64,000 nucleotides of DNA, from NCBI RefSeq assembly GCF_008704555.1, contig NZ_CP023702.1, forward strand, positions 3,906,001-3,970,000, in the 5' to 3' direction. The notes beneath the pieces were generated by a model that saw only the letters and a program-made list of their open reading frames with translations, made no database searches and was not told the origin of the DNA. Each line of letters starts with the position of its first letter. The stretch's first letter is position 1. The DNA is from Streptomyces nitrosporeus. GTDB taxonomy: Bacteria > Actinomycetota > Actinomycetes > Streptomycetales > Streptomycetaceae. A program made the translations under genes and the position numbers. Positions 1 to 9,303 of this stretch are shown here, one piece after another.

Positions 1-90
1 GTCGAGTTCGACCCGGCGAGGACCGCCACCGTCCGGGACCAGTTCCCGGCGCTCAAGGACCGCAGACTGGGGCTGGCCGCACGCCGCTGA
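1..90 (+). CDS. 3' end of a gene cut by the window edge
   Basis: Frame 1 is open from the first base to a TGA at 88-90 and gives 29 residues ending in LGLAARR. The composition and GC3 bias fit a real Streptomyces gene end. The tail is too short to name a family. About 100 bases of GGGAAGC-type short repeats (roughly 110-160) follow before the next gene. Confidence 0.5.
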   Translation, partial: VEFDPARTATVRDQFPALKDRRLGLAARR

Positions 91-195
91 GTCCGCCCCG
101 GAGCCTGTTCCACGGGAAGCGGGAGGCGGGAAGCGGGAAGCGGGAAGCGGGGGACGGGGACGGGGGCAGGTCCCAGGGAACAGGTCCCGGGGGCC

Positions 196-690
196 TCACG
201 ACCCGTCATGCTCCTTCTCCGCGAGGAGGATCACGCACACCGCGACCGCGACGAGCAGCGCCGCGTCCGCGTCCTCGCGGACGATGTCGATGCCGTAGGT
301 GTCCCGGACGGTGAGCCACCGCCGGGAGATCCGGGCGAGCGGCTCACCGTCGTGGTCGACGGCGAACTCGCGGTCCAGGACCCTGCCGCTGACATCGAGT
401 TCCGTGCCCTCGGCCAGGGTCACCCGGTAGTGGTTTCGCAGCAGGGAGAACCGCTTCCGCCGGACGGTGGCGAGCGCCTCGCCGCCCCGCTCGACGACCA
501 TCGTGTCGCGCAGGCCGAGCAGCTTGCGGCGGATCTCCAGGAGGACCCGGCCGTCCAGGTCCTTCAGCTCGAAGGTGTCGCGCAGCCGCAGCGCCTTGCC
601 GTCGACGAGGAAGACCTTGCGCCCGTCCGCGTCCTCGATCCAGTAGTCGTCACCGACGGCGAACACGCGCTCGCGTACGAGAAGTCTCAT
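196..690 (-). CDS. LURP-one-related family protein
   Basis: The 164-residue protein matches the LURP-one-related (LOR, DUF567/YxjI) fold. Repeated beta-strand units are visible, each of the type LLEIRRKLLGLRDTM or LARISRRWLTVRDTYGI, alternating short strands with basic turns, and a hydrophobic helix (AALLVAVAVCVILLAEK) lies at the end. Members form a tubby-like barrel around a hydrophobic helix. Their biochemical role in bacteria is not settled, although a membrane or phospholipid scramblase-like link has been proposed for the fold. The gene is divergent from the thioredoxin/NHL gene and the promoter of both must lie in the short gap around 690-755. The family call is firm; no specific function can be given. 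Confidence 0.85.
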   Translation of the reverse strand: MRLLVRERVFAVGDDYWIEDADGRKVFLVDGKALRLRDTFELKDLDGRVLLEIRRKLLGLRDTMVVERGGEALATVRRKRFSLLRNHYRVTLAEGTELDVSGRVLDREFAVDHDGEPLARISRRWLTVRDTYGIDIVREDADAALLVAVAVCVILLAEKEHDGS

Positions 691-754
691 GGATCACAGG
701 TTCCCGGACACCTGGCCGGAATGTGCGCAGGCCACCGTGATGTTGACTGATGAC

Positions 755-2566
755 ATGACAGCACGTGCACGTGTCCGCGCCCCCGAACTGATCGGCAAGG
801 GCGGCTGGCTCAATACAGGCGACCGTTCGTACACCCTTGCCGACCTGCGGGGACGCATTGTCATTCTCGACTTCTGGACCTTTTGCTGTGTGAACTGCCT
901 GCACGTCCTGGACGAGCTGCGCGAGCTGGAGGAGAAGCACCGCGACACCGTGGTGATCATCGGTGTGCACTCGCCGAAGTTCGTGCACGAGGCGGAGCAC
1001 CGGGCGGTCGTCGACGCCGTCGAGCGCTACGGGGTGCACCACCCCGTGCTGGACGACCCGGAGCTCGCCACCTGGAAGCAGTACGCCGTACGCGCCTGGC
1101 CCACGCTCGTCGTCATCGACCCCGAGGGCTACGTCGTCGCCCAGCACGCCGGTGAGGGGCACGCGCACGCCATCGGGAAGCTGGTCGAGGAGCTGGAGGC
1201 CGAGCACGCGGAGAAGGGCACCCTGCGCCGCGGCGACGGCCCGTACGTCCCCCCGGAGCCGGTCGCCACACACCTGCGCTTCCCCGGGAAGGCGCTCGCC
1301 CTGGAGGACGGCGGCTTCCTCGTCTCCGACACCACCCGGCACCGGCTCGTGGCCCTGGACGCGGACGGCGAGACCGTACGCGGGCACTTCGGGACCGGTG
1401 AGCGCGGCTTCACCGACGGCGGACCGGACGAGGCCCGGTTCAGCGAGCCGCAGGGACTGGCGCTGCTGCCCGACGGCCGTATCGCCGTCGCGGACACCGT
1501 CAACCACGCCGTGCGGGCCCTCGACCCGGCCACCGGCGTGACCACCACCCTGGCCGGCACCGGCCGCCAGTGGTGGCAGGGTTCGGCCACCTCCGGCCCG
1601 GCCACCGAGGTGGACCTCTCCTCGCCCTGGGACCTCGCCTGGTTCGGCGGCCGGCTCTGGATCGCCATGGCGGGGGTGCACCAGCTGTGGACGTACGACC
1701 CCGAGGACGGCACCGTACGCGCCGCCGCGGGCACGACCAACGAGGGCCTGGTCGACGGGCCGGGCCCCGAGGCGTGGTTCGCGCAGCCCTCCGGCCTCGC
1801 CGCCGCCGGCGACCGGCTCTGGGTGGCCGACTCGGAGACCTCCGCGCTGCGTTACGTCGACACGGACGGCACGGTGCACACCGCCGTCGGTACCGGCCTC
1901 TTCGACTTCGGCCACCGCGACGGCGCCGCGGAGCAGGCGCTCCTCCAGCACCCCCTCGGGGTCACCGCCCTCCCGGACGGCTCGGTCGCCGTCAGCGACA
2001 CCTACAACCACGCGCTGCGCCGGTACGACCCGCACAGCGGCGAGGTCACCACGCTGGCCACGGATCTGCGCGAGCCCAGTGACGCCGTGCTCGTCGACGG
2101 CGACCTGGTCGTGGTGGAGTCGGCCCGCCACCGGCTGACCCGGCTGAGGCTCCCGGAGGAGGCCGTACGGGTCCCGGACCGGGCGCACCGCACCCGGCGG
2201 GCGTCCACCGAGGTCGCCGCCGGGGCGCTCCGGCTGGACGTGGTCTTCCAGGCGCCGGCCGGGCAGAAGCTGGACACCCGCTACGGCCCCTCCACCCGGC
2301 TGCTGGTCTCCTCGACCCCGCCGGAACTGCTGGCGGAAGGGTCCGGTGCGGGCACCGGCCTCGGCCGGGACCTGGTCCTGGCGGACGGCGCCACCGAGGG
2401 TGTCCTGCACGTCTCGGCGATGGCGGCCTCCTGCGACGACGACCCGGCCAACGAGTACCCGGCCTGCCATGTGCACCAGCAGGACTGGGGCGTTCCGGTC
2501 CGCGTCACCCCCGAGGGGGCCTCCAGGCTGGCGCTGGTGCTGGCCGGGATGGACGAGCAGGACTGA
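755..2566 (+). CDS. Thioredoxin-like/NHL-repeat protein
   Basis: The N-terminal ~150 residues form a thioredoxin-like (TlpA/AhpC-type) domain. It starts with LADLRGRIVILDFWTFCCVN and carries the active-site pattern CVNC. The rest is a beta-propeller of NHL repeats, seen as recurrent units such as PQGLALLPDGRIAVADTVNH and HPLGVTALPDGSVAVSDTYN. Proteins of this build (NHLRC2-like) are presumed thiol oxidoreductases joined to a protein-binding propeller. No signal peptide is seen, so it should be cytoplasmic. In-frame ATGs occur at 689, 740 and 755. The first overlaps the divergent gene and none has a strong Shine-Dalgarno, so 755 was chosen because the homologous region begins about there. The product is 603 residues. 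Confidence 0.9.
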   Translation: MTARARVRAPELIGKGGWLNTGDRSYTLADLRGRIVILDFWTFCCVNCLHVLDELRELEEKHRDTVVIIGVHSPKFVHEAEHRAVVDAVERYGVHHPVLDDPELATWKQYAVRAWPTLVVIDPEGYVVAQHAGEGHAHAIGKLVEELEAEHAEKGTLRRGDGPYVPPEPVATHLRFPGKALALEDGGFLVSDTTRHRLVALDADGETVRGHFGTGERGFTDGGPDEARFSEPQGLALLPDGRIAVADTVNHAVRALDPATGVTTTLAGTGRQWWQGSATSGPATEVDLSSPWDLAWFGGRLWIAMAGVHQLWTYDPEDGTVRAAAGTTNEGLVDGPGPEAWFAQPSGLAAAGDRLWVADSETSALRYVDTDGTVHTAVGTGLFDFGHRDGAAEQALLQHPLGVTALPDGSVAVSDTYNHALRRYDPHSGEVTTLATDLREPSDAVLVDGDLVVVESARHRLTRLRLPEEAVRVPDRAHRTRRASTEVAAGALRLDVVFQAPAGQKLDTRYGPSTRLLVSSTPPELLAEGSGAGTGLGRDLVLADGATEGVLHVSAMAASCDDDPANEYPACHVHQQDWGVPVRVTPEGASRLALVLAGMDEQD

Positions 2567-2644
2567 CGTACCGCCCCGCACCGGGCCGCCACCGTGCGCC
2601 GGGGCCGCCCGCCCCGCGCCCGGTCCGCCGCCCGTGCGGCGCGC

Positions 2645-2869
2645 CTACATCATCCGGCGCTCGTCCTCCGACACGACGGTGGTGGTGGCCGGCGGCACGA
2701 CCATGCGCCGGCGGCGCATGATGCTCGCGTAGACGAAGACCCCGATGATCCCGACGATCATCATGATCCAGCCGACCAGGTCGACGTTGACGGTGTCCAT
2801 CTCCCAGTCGGTGGCGAAGGCCAGTATCGCTCCGGCACCGATGAGGACGATGCATCCTCCGAGTCCCAT
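2645..2869 (-). CDS. Small two-helix membrane protein, DUF6458-like
   Basis: The 74-residue protein has two predicted transmembrane helices: residues ~3-20 (GGCIVLIGAGAILAFAT) and ~30-50 (VDLVGWIMMIVGIIGVFVYA). A basic stretch (RRRR) follows, then a short cytoplasmic tail. Size and pattern match the DUF6458 family common in actinobacteria, whose function is unknown. It is convergent with the NHL gene; the 78-base gap between them is GC-rich and could fold. Confidence 0.8.
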   Translation of the reverse strand: MGLGGCIVLIGAGAILAFATDWEMDTVNVDLVGWIMMIVGIIGVFVYASIMRRRRMVVPPATTTVVSEDERRMM

Positions 2870-2971
2870 GAATCCCGCCTCCTCGACGGCCCGGAGGTTC
2901 CGGACCGGTGTACGCCTCGCGTACCCGGCCCGGGGCCGCCCATGCCCCCGGGGACACGGGACACGGGCGCC

Positions 2972-4270
2972 TCAGCCGGCCAGGAAGGCCGCCAGGGCGT
3001 TCGCCAGCAGATAGGGGTCGTCGGCTCCGCACAGCTCACGGGCGCTGTGCATGGAGAGGATGGCGACGCCGATGTCGACGGTCATGATGCCGTGGCGGGC
3101 GGCGGTGATCGGGCCGATCGTGGTGCCGCACGGCATCGAGTTGTTGGAGACGAAGGTCTGCCACGGCACCCCGGCCCTCTCGCAGGCCTCGGCGAACACG
3201 GCGCGGCCGCCGCCGTCGGTCGCATACCGCATGTTGACGTTGACCTTGAGGATCGGCCCGCCGTTGGCCACCGGGTGGTGCGTCGGGTCGTGGCGCTCCG
3301 CGTAGTTGGGGTGGACGGCGTGGCCGGTGTCCGAGGAGAGGCAGACGGTCCCGGCGAAGGCCCGGGCGCGGTCCTCGTACGAACCGCCGCGGGCGAACAC
3401 GGAGCGCTCCAGCACCGTGCCGAGCAGCGGGCCGTCGGCCCCGGTGTCGGACTGGGAGCCGTTCTCCTCGTGGTCGAAGGCGGCCAGTACGGGGATGTAC
3501 GGGAGCTCCCCGTCCGGCCGGCCGGCCACGGCCGCCAGCGCGGCCGTCCCGGCGTGCACGGAGAGCAGGTTGTCCATCCGCGGCCCGGCGAGCAGTTCCC
3601 GGTCCCGGCCCAGGTAGGCGGGGGCTTCGACGGGGTGCGGCATCAGGTCCCAGCCGGTCACCTCCCCGGCGTCGACACCCGCCTCCCCGGCGACGAAGCG
3701 GATGAGGTCGCCCTCCTGGACGTCGCCCAGCCCCCAGATGGGCTGCATGTGCTTCTGGCGGTCCAGCTTGAGGCCGTCGGGGTTGGCGGACCGGTCGAGG
3801 TGCACGGCCAGCTGGGGCACCCGCAGCAGCGGCCGGTCGATGTTCACCAGCCGGTGGGTGCCGTCGCGCAGCGAGAGCCGCCCCGCGATGCCGAGGTCGC
3901 GGTCGAGCCAGGTGTTCAGCAGGGTCCCGCCGTAGATCTCGACGGCGACCTGGCGCCAGCCGTACGCCCCGGTGTCGGGCAGCGGCTTGACCCGCAGGTT
4001 CGGGGAGTCGGTGTGCGCCCCCACGATCCGGAACGGGGTGTGCGCCCCGGCGCCCTCCGGCACGTACCACGCCACGATCGCGCCGCCGCGCAGTACGTAC
4101 TTCCCGCCCGTGGAACCGTCCCAGGCCGCGGTCTCCTCGACCTGCCGGAACCCGGCCTCCTCCAGCCGGGCGGCCGCCGAGGCCACGGCGTGGTACGGGG
4201 AGGGGCTGGACATCAGGAAGGTCATCAGGTCGTCGGTGTGCCCGCGGTCGAAGCGGAGGGGGGTGCTCAT
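2972..4270 (-). CDS. M18 family aminopeptidase
   Basis: This cytosolic zinc-dependent exopeptidase of the M18 (aspartyl aminopeptidase/ApeB) family has 432 residues, normal for the family. Visible motifs are GAHTDSPNLRVKP (first metal ligands His and Asp), FDHEENGSQSDTGADGPLL (catalytic Glu pair), SSDTGHAVHPNY and the C-terminal MHSARE with the last metal-binding His. It probably trims acidic or neutral N-terminal residues in peptide turnover. The start was placed at the ATG at 4270 (MSTPLRF), not at the GTG nine bases upstream, because family members begin like this. It is transcribed away from the acyl-CoA dehydrogenase gene side by a gap of about 220 bases. Confidence 0.93.
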   Translation of the reverse strand: MSTPLRFDRGHTDDLMTFLMSSPSPYHAVASAAARLEEAGFRQVEETAAWDGSTGGKYVLRGGAIVAWYVPEGAGAHTPFRIVGAHTDSPNLRVKPLPDTGAYGWRQVAVEIYGGTLLNTWLDRDLGIAGRLSLRDGTHRLVNIDRPLLRVPQLAVHLDRSANPDGLKLDRQKHMQPIWGLGDVQEGDLIRFVAGEAGVDAGEVTGWDLMPHPVEAPAYLGRDRELLAGPRMDNLLSVHAGTAALAAVAGRPDGELPYIPVLAAFDHEENGSQSDTGADGPLLGTVLERSVFARGGSYEDRARAFAGTVCLSSDTGHAVHPNYAERHDPTHHPVANGGPILKVNVNMRYATDGGGRAVFAEACERAGVPWQTFVSNNSMPCGTTIGPITAARHGIMTVDIGVAILSMHSARELCGADDPYLLANALAAFLAG

Positions 4271-4426
4271 GTTCTTCACTGTAACGACGGCGGGGAAGGA
4301 GCTCCCACGGCGTGGTGACGGACCGCCGTACGAGGACCGGCGGGGACCCGCCCGAAGACCGGCGGGGGCCCGCGCGAGGGCCGGCGGGGGCCGCGCCGCA
4401 GATGCGTCGGGACCTGGGGAAACGGG

Positions 4427-4459
4427 CCGGCCCGCCCCCTGTGCGCGGGGGCGGGCCGG
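4427..4459 (-). terminator. GC-rich hairpin after the acyl-CoA dehydrogenase gene
   Basis: Thirteen-base complementary arms at 4427-4439 and 4447-4459 with a 7-base loop lie 30 bases downstream of the minus-strand stop at 4489. No T-run is present, which is usual for Streptomyces terminators. The rest of the 4271-4488 gap holds short imperfect ACCGGCGGGG repeats and no gene. Confidence 0.6.
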
Positions 4460-4488
4460 TGTCGTTCCTGCTCGGTGGGGCGGGAGGC

Positions 4489-6315
4489 TCAGAAGGCGGC
4501 CTCGTCCAGCTCCATCAGCGAGTTGTCCACGGTCTCGGCGAGCGCGCGCTCGGCCGAGACGCCCGGCAGGACGTTCGCAGCGAAGAACTTCGCCGCGGCG
4601 ATCTTGCCCTGGTAGAAGGCGACGTCCTTCGCGGAGGCGGACGGCAGCTTCTCGGCCGCGACCACGGCGCCCTTGAGCAGCAGGTAGCCGACGACCACGT
4701 CGCCGGAGGCCATCAGCAGGCGGGTGGTGTTGAGGCCGACCTTGTAGATGTTCTTGACGTCCTCGCCGGTGGCGGTGAGGTCGGTGATCATCGTGCCGAC
4801 GATCGCCTCCAGGTCCACCGCGGCCTTGGCGAGGCTGTCCAGCGCACCGGCCAGCTCCTCGTTGCCCTGGGCGCCCGCGAGGAACTTCTTGATCTCCTCG
4901 GAGAGGGCGTTCAGCGAGGCGCCCTGATCGCGGACGATCTTCCGGAAGAAGAAGTCCTGGCCCTGGATCGCCGTGGTGCCCTCGTACAGGGTGTCGATCT
5001 TGGCGTCACGGATGTACTGCTCGACCGGGTACTCCTGGAGGTACCCGGAGCCGCCGAAGGTCTGGAGCGACTGCGCGAGCTGCTCGTAGGACTTCTCGGA
5101 GCCGTAGCCCTTCACGATCGGCAGCAGCAGGTCGTTGAGGCCGTGCAGCGCCTTGGCGTCCTCGCCCGCGGCCTCCTTGACCTGGATGGCGTCCTGGACG
5201 GCGGCGGTGTACATCACCAGCGAGCGCATGCCCTCGGCGTACGCCTTCTGCGTCATCAGCGAACGGCGCACGTCGGGGTGGTGGGTGATGGTGACCTTGG
5301 GGGCCGTCTTGTCCATGAACTGCGACAGGTCGGTGCCCTGGACGCGCTCCTTGGCGTACTCCAGCGCGTTGAGGTAGCCCGTGGACAGGGTCGCGATGGC
5401 CTTCGTGCCGACCATCATGCGGGCGAACTCGATGATGCGGAACATCTGGCGGATGCCGTCGTGCTTGTCGCCGATGAGCCAGCCCTTGGCGGGGTGCCGG
5501 TCGCCGAAGGTCATCTCGCAGGTGTTGGACGCCTTGAGGCCCATCTTGTGCTCGACGTTGGTCGCGTAGACGCCGTTGCGCTCGCCCAGCTCGCCGGTGG
5601 TCCAGTCGAAGTGGAACTTCGGGACCATGAAGAGCGAGAGGCCCTTGGTGCCCGGGCCGGCGCCCTCGGGACGCGCCAGGACGTAGTGGAGGATGTTCTC
5701 GGACATGTCGTGCTCGCCCGAGGTGATGAAGCGCTTCACACCCTCGATGTGCCAGGAGCCGTCCTCCTGCTCGACGGCCTTGGTGCGGCCGGCGCCGACG
5801 TCCGAGCCGGCGTCCGGCTCGGTCAGCACCATCGTCGAGCCCCACTGCTTCTCGACGGCGATCTCGGCGATCTTCTTCTGCGCCTCGTTGCCCTCGTCGA
5901 AGAGGATGCCTGCGAACGCCGGGCCGGAGGAGTACATCCAGACGGCCGGGTTCGAGCCGAGCAGCAGCTCCGCGTAACCCCAGATCAGGGAGCGGGGGGA
6001 GGTGGTGCCGCCGATCTCCTCGGGCAGGCCCAGACGCCAGTACTCGGAGTCCATGAACGCCTGGTACGACTTCTTGAACGTCTCCGGGACCGGGGCGGTG
6101 CTGGTCTCGGGGTCGAAGACCGGGGGGTTGCGGTCGGCGTCGGCGTAGGACTCGGCGAGCTCGTTCTCGGCGAGGCGGTTGACCTCGTCGAGGATCGACT
6201 TCGCCGTGTCGACGTCCATCTCCGCGAACGGACCGGTGCCGTAGACCTTGTCGCGGCCGAGGACCTCGAAGAGGTTGAACTCGATGTCGCGGAGATTCGA
6301 CTTGTAGTGCCCCAT
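4489..6315 (-). CDS. Acyl-CoA dehydrogenase (long form)
   Basis: This 608-residue FAD-dependent acyl-CoA dehydrogenase oxidises acyl-CoA to trans-2-enoyl-CoA in beta-oxidation. It has the extended form: an N-terminal helical cap, the core motifs ([19 protein letters not shown] and [12 protein letters not shown]), the flavin-binding helical domain ([20 protein letters not shown], then [12 protein letters not shown] with the catalytic-region Glu) and the C-terminal acyl-CoA dehydrogenase_C extension. ATG start at 6315. The pirin gene lies two genes away. In Streptomyces ambofaciens, pirin PirA is reported to modulate a very-long-chain acyl-CoA dehydrogenase (AcdB). Whether this enzyme is that partner is only an inference from proximity and size. 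Confidence 0.93.
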   Translation of the reverse strand: MGHYKSNLRDIEFNLFEVLGRDKVYGTGPFAEMDVDTAKSILDEVNRLAENELAESYADADRNPPVFDPETSTAPVPETFKKSYQAFMDSEYWRLGLPEEIGGTTSPRSLIWGYAELLLGSNPAVWMYSSGPAFAGILFDEGNEAQKKIAEIAVEKQWGSTMVLTEPDAGSDVGAGRTKAVEQEDGSWHIEGVKRFITSGEHDMSENILHYVLARPEGAGPGTKGLSLFMVPKFHFDWTTGELGERNGVYATNVEHKMGLKASNTCEMTFGDRHPAKGWLIGDKHDGIRQMFRIIEFARMMVGTKAIATLSTGYLNALEYAKERVQGTDLSQFMDKTAPKVTITHHPDVRRSLMTQKAYAEGMRSLVMYTAAVQDAIQVKEAAGEDAKALHGLNDLLLPIVKGYGSEKSYEQLAQSLQTFGGSGYLQEYPVEQYIRDAKIDTLYEGTTAIQGQDFFFRKIVRDQGASLNALSEEIKKFLAGAQGNEELAGALDSLAKAAVDLEAIVGTMITDLTATGEDVKNIYKVGLNTTRLLMASGDVVVGYLLLKGAVVAAEKLPSASAKDVAFYQGKIAAAKFFAANVLPGVSAERALAETVDNSLMELDEAAF

Positions 6316-6481
6316 GGCAAGGCTCCGTAATCAATAGCAGTGGCGCTCAGCGCCCCGGGGAGGGTGAGGATCGGGCGACAGGCCGGCGCGGAGGTATCAG
6401 CTGACCCCTACGATGATGCTACCCGCCAGTAATAAGGCGCAACCCCTCAAGCCGCAGATGTGTCCGATTACTCTTTGCGGC

Positions 6482-6922
6482 ATGTATGGCTACGACCAGA
6501 ACCCGGGCGCGCAGCAGCAGATGGCCGGCGGCTACGGCGAACAGCCGCTGTACCCCGAGCCCTCGCCGCCGTCCCTGGCCGACGCGGTCCGTGCCTTCAC
6601 GACCGGGTCGCTGTCCGCCGAGGACTTCCAGCAGATCTTCGCCACCTCCAAGGTCTACTGCCCGCGCGGCGACAACCCCGGTTTCCTGGCGCTGCACAAC
6701 ACGCAGCAGCCGGTGATCCCGATGTTCACCACGCTCAAGGAGCTGCGGCGGTACGCGGGCAAGGAGTCCAAGTACTTCGTGATCACCGGTGCCGAGGTGA
6801 TCGACCTCCTGCCGACCGGGTACGGCTTCGTGCTGGACATGGAGGGGGACCACCGGATGGTCTTCGACGCCAAGGCGGTGGAGCAGATGGTCGACTTCGC
6901 CATGCGCCGGATGTACGGCTGA
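6482..6922 (+). CDS. SseB family protein
   Basis: The 146-residue protein has a low-complexity N-terminus (MYGYDQNPGAQQQMAGGYGE) followed by an SseB N-terminal-type domain. Visible pieces are VYCPRGDNPGFLAL, IPMFTTLKELRRYAGKE and the end TGYGFVLDMEGDHRMVFDAK. SseB-fold proteins are small and cytoplasmic, and most actinobacterial members have no known biochemical role; the name comes from enhanced serine sensitivity in E. coli. The start at 6482 was chosen because upstream in-frame codons lie in AT-richer, non-coding-like sequence that probably holds the promoter. Confidence 0.75.
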   Translation: MYGYDQNPGAQQQMAGGYGEQPLYPEPSPPSLADAVRAFTTGSLSAEDFQQIFATSKVYCPRGDNPGFLALHNTQQPVIPMFTTLKELRRYAGKESKYFVITGAEVIDLLPTGYGFVLDMEGDHRMVFDAKAVEQMVDFAMRRMYG

Positions 6923-7104
6923 GAGGCCCCGGGGCTCCGCCCCGGCATCGGGCCCGCACCGGGAGTCCCCGGGGCGGGCCTTCGTGCTGTCCGGACGGTT
7001 CGGAGTGGAGCCCGGGTGGTGCCCGGGGGCGGTCCCCGGAGGTGGTGTCCGGGCGGTCCCGGGCGTGCGGGAGCGGGCCGGGAATGGATGCCGCCTTGCT
7101 AGAT

Positions 7105-7118
7105 GTTCACCGTTCAAC
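7105..7118 (+). promoter_or_regulatory. Direct-repeat operator candidate upstream of the pirin gene
   Basis: GTTCACCGTTCAAC, two GTTCAMC units, lies 35 bases before the pirin start in a locally AT-rich stretch. Almost the same element in the same orientation precedes the luciferase-like monooxygenase gene (27058-27071), suggesting one regulator controls both. The regulator is not identified. Confidence 0.45.
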
Positions 7119-7152
7119 TAAATTGGTGGCAAGACTTCCGGAGGTGGCACCC

Positions 7153-8109
7153 ATGCCCGCAGTGACCGTCGAGAACCCGCTCACCCTGCCCAAGGTGGCC
7201 GCCGCGGCGGACGCCGTGGCCCGTCCCGTGCTGACCGTCACCACCGCGCCCTCCGGGTTCGAGGGTGAGGGCTTCCCGGTCCGGCGCGCCTTCGCGGGGA
7301 TCAACTACCGGCACCTGGACCCGTTCATCATGATGGACCAGATGGGTGAGGTGGAGTACGAGGCCGGCGAGCCGAAGGGGACCCCCTGGCACCCGCACCG
7401 CGGCTTCGAGACCGTCACGTACATCATCGACGGGAGCTTCATCCACCAGGACAGCCACGGCGGCGGCGGCGCCATCGAGAACGGCGACACGCAGTGGATG
7501 ACCGCGGGCAGCGGGCTCCTGCACATCGAGACGCCGCCCGAGTCGCTGGTGATGTCCGGAGGGCTGTTCCACGGCCTCCAGCTCTGGGTGAACCTGCCGA
7601 AGGCCGACAAGATGATGGCCCCGCGCTACCAGGACATCCGCGGCGGCCAGGTCCAGCTGCTCGCCACCCCGGACGGCGGCGCGCTGCTGCGGGTCATCGC
7701 CGGTGAGCTCGACGGACACGAGGGGCCGGGCATCACCCACACCCCGATCACCATGGTCCACGCGACGATCCGGCCGGGCGCCGAGGCGACCCTGCCGTGG
7801 CGCGAGGACTTCAACGGCCTGGCGTACGTCCTCGCCGGGCGCGGGTCCGTCGGCCGGGAGCGCCGCCCCGTCCGCACCGGGCAGACGGCGGTCTTCGGCA
7901 CCGGTTCCTCGCTCACCGTCCGGGCGGACGAGACGCAGGACGGCAACACCCCGGACCTGGAGGTCGTGCTGCTGGGCGGGCGCCCCATCCGCGAGCCGAT
8001 GGCGCACTACGGGCCGTTCGTCATGAACACCCAGGCCGAACTCCAGCAGGCGTTCGAGGACTTCAAGGCCGGACGGCTCGGCTCGATCCCCTCGGTCCAC
8101 GGGATGTGA
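7153..8109 (+). CDS. Pirin family protein
   Basis: The 318-residue bicupin protein shows the pirin signature: LDPFIMMDQMGE, then WHPHRGFETVTYIIDGSF with the metal-binding His pair, then the ENGDTQWMTAGSGLLHIE segment with further His and Glu ligands. The C-terminal cupin ends in GPFVMNTQAELQQAFEDFKA. Pirins are metal-containing cupins; some have quercetinase activity and others act as redox-sensitive partners of enzymes or transcription factors. A clear GGAGG lies about 10 bases before the ATG. An AT-rich promoter region at 7095-7135 carries the repeated GTTCAMC motif. The gene is single, with a hairpin after it. Confidence 0.92.
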   Translation: MPAVTVENPLTLPKVAAAADAVARPVLTVTTAPSGFEGEGFPVRRAFAGINYRHLDPFIMMDQMGEVEYEAGEPKGTPWHPHRGFETVTYIIDGSFIHQDSHGGGGAIENGDTQWMTAGSGLLHIETPPESLVMSGGLFHGLQLWVNLPKADKMMAPRYQDIRGGQVQLLATPDGGALLRVIAGELDGHEGPGITHTPITMVHATIRPGAEATLPWREDFNGLAYVLAGRGSVGRERRPVRTGQTAVFGTGSSLTVRADETQDGNTPDLEVVLLGGRPIREPMAHYGPFVMNTQAELQQAFEDFKAGRLGSIPSVHGM

Positions 8110-8117
8110 CCGGCCGC

Positions 8118-8152
8118 GGGCGTACGGGTGGCAGGGGCTCACCCGTGCGCCC
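8118..8152 (+). terminator. Hairpin after the pirin gene
   Basis: Thirteen-base arms at 8118-8130 and 8140-8152 pair with one mismatch, just after the pirin stop codon. No T-tract. Confidence 0.5.
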
Positions 8153-8195
8153 GCACGGGCGGGACACCCGCCCCGCGCCGTGATCGGGTGGGAGG

Positions 8196-9254
8196 ATGCC
8201 TCCCCGGAAGCCCCTCCTGCCCGACAGCGCGCGCCGGACGGCCGCCTGGTGCGGCGTGCTTCTCCTGGTGACCGGCGTCGCGGCGGTGGCCGTATGGCTG
8301 TGCGTCGCCCTCAAGACGGCGGTCACCCCCGTCCTGCTCGCCCTCCTCGGCACCGCGCTGCTCGGCCCGGTCCACCGCAGGCTGACGGCGTGGGGGGTGC
8401 ACCGGTCGCTGGCCGCCGGGCTCACCTGTGCCGCCCTGGTCGCGGTGGTGGGCGGCGCCGGGTACATCGTCGTCACCGCGCTGGTGGAGACCGGTGACCA
8501 CATCGTCGCCTCGCTGAAGGACGCCGCGCAGTGGGTCGTGGACCACTTCGAGATCCACGGTGTCGCCGATGTGGACGACCTCGCCGACAACGCCAGGGGG
8601 CTGGTGGAGCGCTTCGGCGCGAGCGCCGCGGGCGGACTGCTCACCGGCATCGGTGTCGTCACCACCCTGGTGGCCACCGCCGTCCTCGCCCTGCTGCTGA
8701 CCTTCTTCTTCCTCCGGGACTCCGACCGCGCCGGCCATCTGGCCCGCGCCGTCGCCCCGCGCGGTACCGGCGACCTCGTGGAGGCCATGGGCCGCAGGGC
8801 CTTCGAGGCCGTCGAGGGCTTCATGCGCGGCACCACGCTGATCGCCCTGATCGACGCGCTCTGCATCACCGTCGGCCTGCTGATCCTCGATGTGCCCGGC
8901 GCGGTGGGCCTGGGCGCACTGGTCTTCGTCGGCGCGTACATCCCGTATCTGGGGGCCTTCGTCTCCGGTGCCGTCTCCGTGCTCGTGGCACTGGCCGACC
9001 GGGGGTTCGTGATCGCGCTGTGGGCGCTGGGCGTGGTGCTCGCCGTCCAGCTGCTGGAGGGCCATGTGCTGCAGCCCGTCATCCAGAGCCGCACGGTCCA
9101 GATGCATCCCGCCTCGATCCTGGTCGCCCTGACGGCGGGGGCGAGCGTCGCGGGGCTGCTGGGGATGCTGCTCGCGGTGCCGTTCTGCGCCGCGGTGTTC
9201 GGTGTGATCGGGGAGCTGCGCAAGGGGCGGGGCGGGGCCGGCCCGCCCTCGTGA
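8196..9254 (+). CDS. AI-2E family transporter (UPF0118)
   Basis: This 352-residue polytopic inner-membrane protein belongs to the AI-2E/PerM (UPF0118) family. Hydrophobic segments are visible near residues 16-40, 45-60, 70-95, 150-175, 215-245, 250-275 and 285-335. The family-typical end is LLEGHVLQPVIQSRTVQMHP, followed by a glycine-rich last helix pair. Members export small molecules or act as sodium/proton antiporters, and the substrate here is unknown. A GGAGG lies directly against the ATG with no spacer, an unusual arrangement, so the start could be read in another way. It is convergent with the SpoIIE phosphatase gene. Confidence 0.88.
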   Translation: MPPRKPLLPDSARRTAAWCGVLLLVTGVAAVAVWLCVALKTAVTPVLLALLGTALLGPVHRRLTAWGVHRSLAAGLTCAALVAVVGGAGYIVVTALVETGDHIVASLKDAAQWVVDHFEIHGVADVDDLADNARGLVERFGASAAGGLLTGIGVVTTLVATAVLALLLTFFFLRDSDRAGHLARAVAPRGTGDLVEAMGRRAFEAVEGFMRGTTLIALIDALCITVGLLILDVPGAVGLGALVFVGAYIPYLGAFVSGAVSVLVALADRGFVIALWALGVVLAVQLLEGHVLQPVIQSRTVQMHPASILVALTAGASVAGLLGMLLAVPFCAAVFGVIGELRKGRGGAGPPS

Positions 9255-9303
9255 GCCGGTGGCGCCGGTTCGCCCCCCGTGAGCCGGTTCTACGGCTGCG
9301 CAC

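Noticed and set aside
650-2581. 643-codon minus-strand frame opposite the NHL protein gene
   Set aside because: No domain is recognisable, and the plus strand has a thioredoxin active site and NHL repeats.
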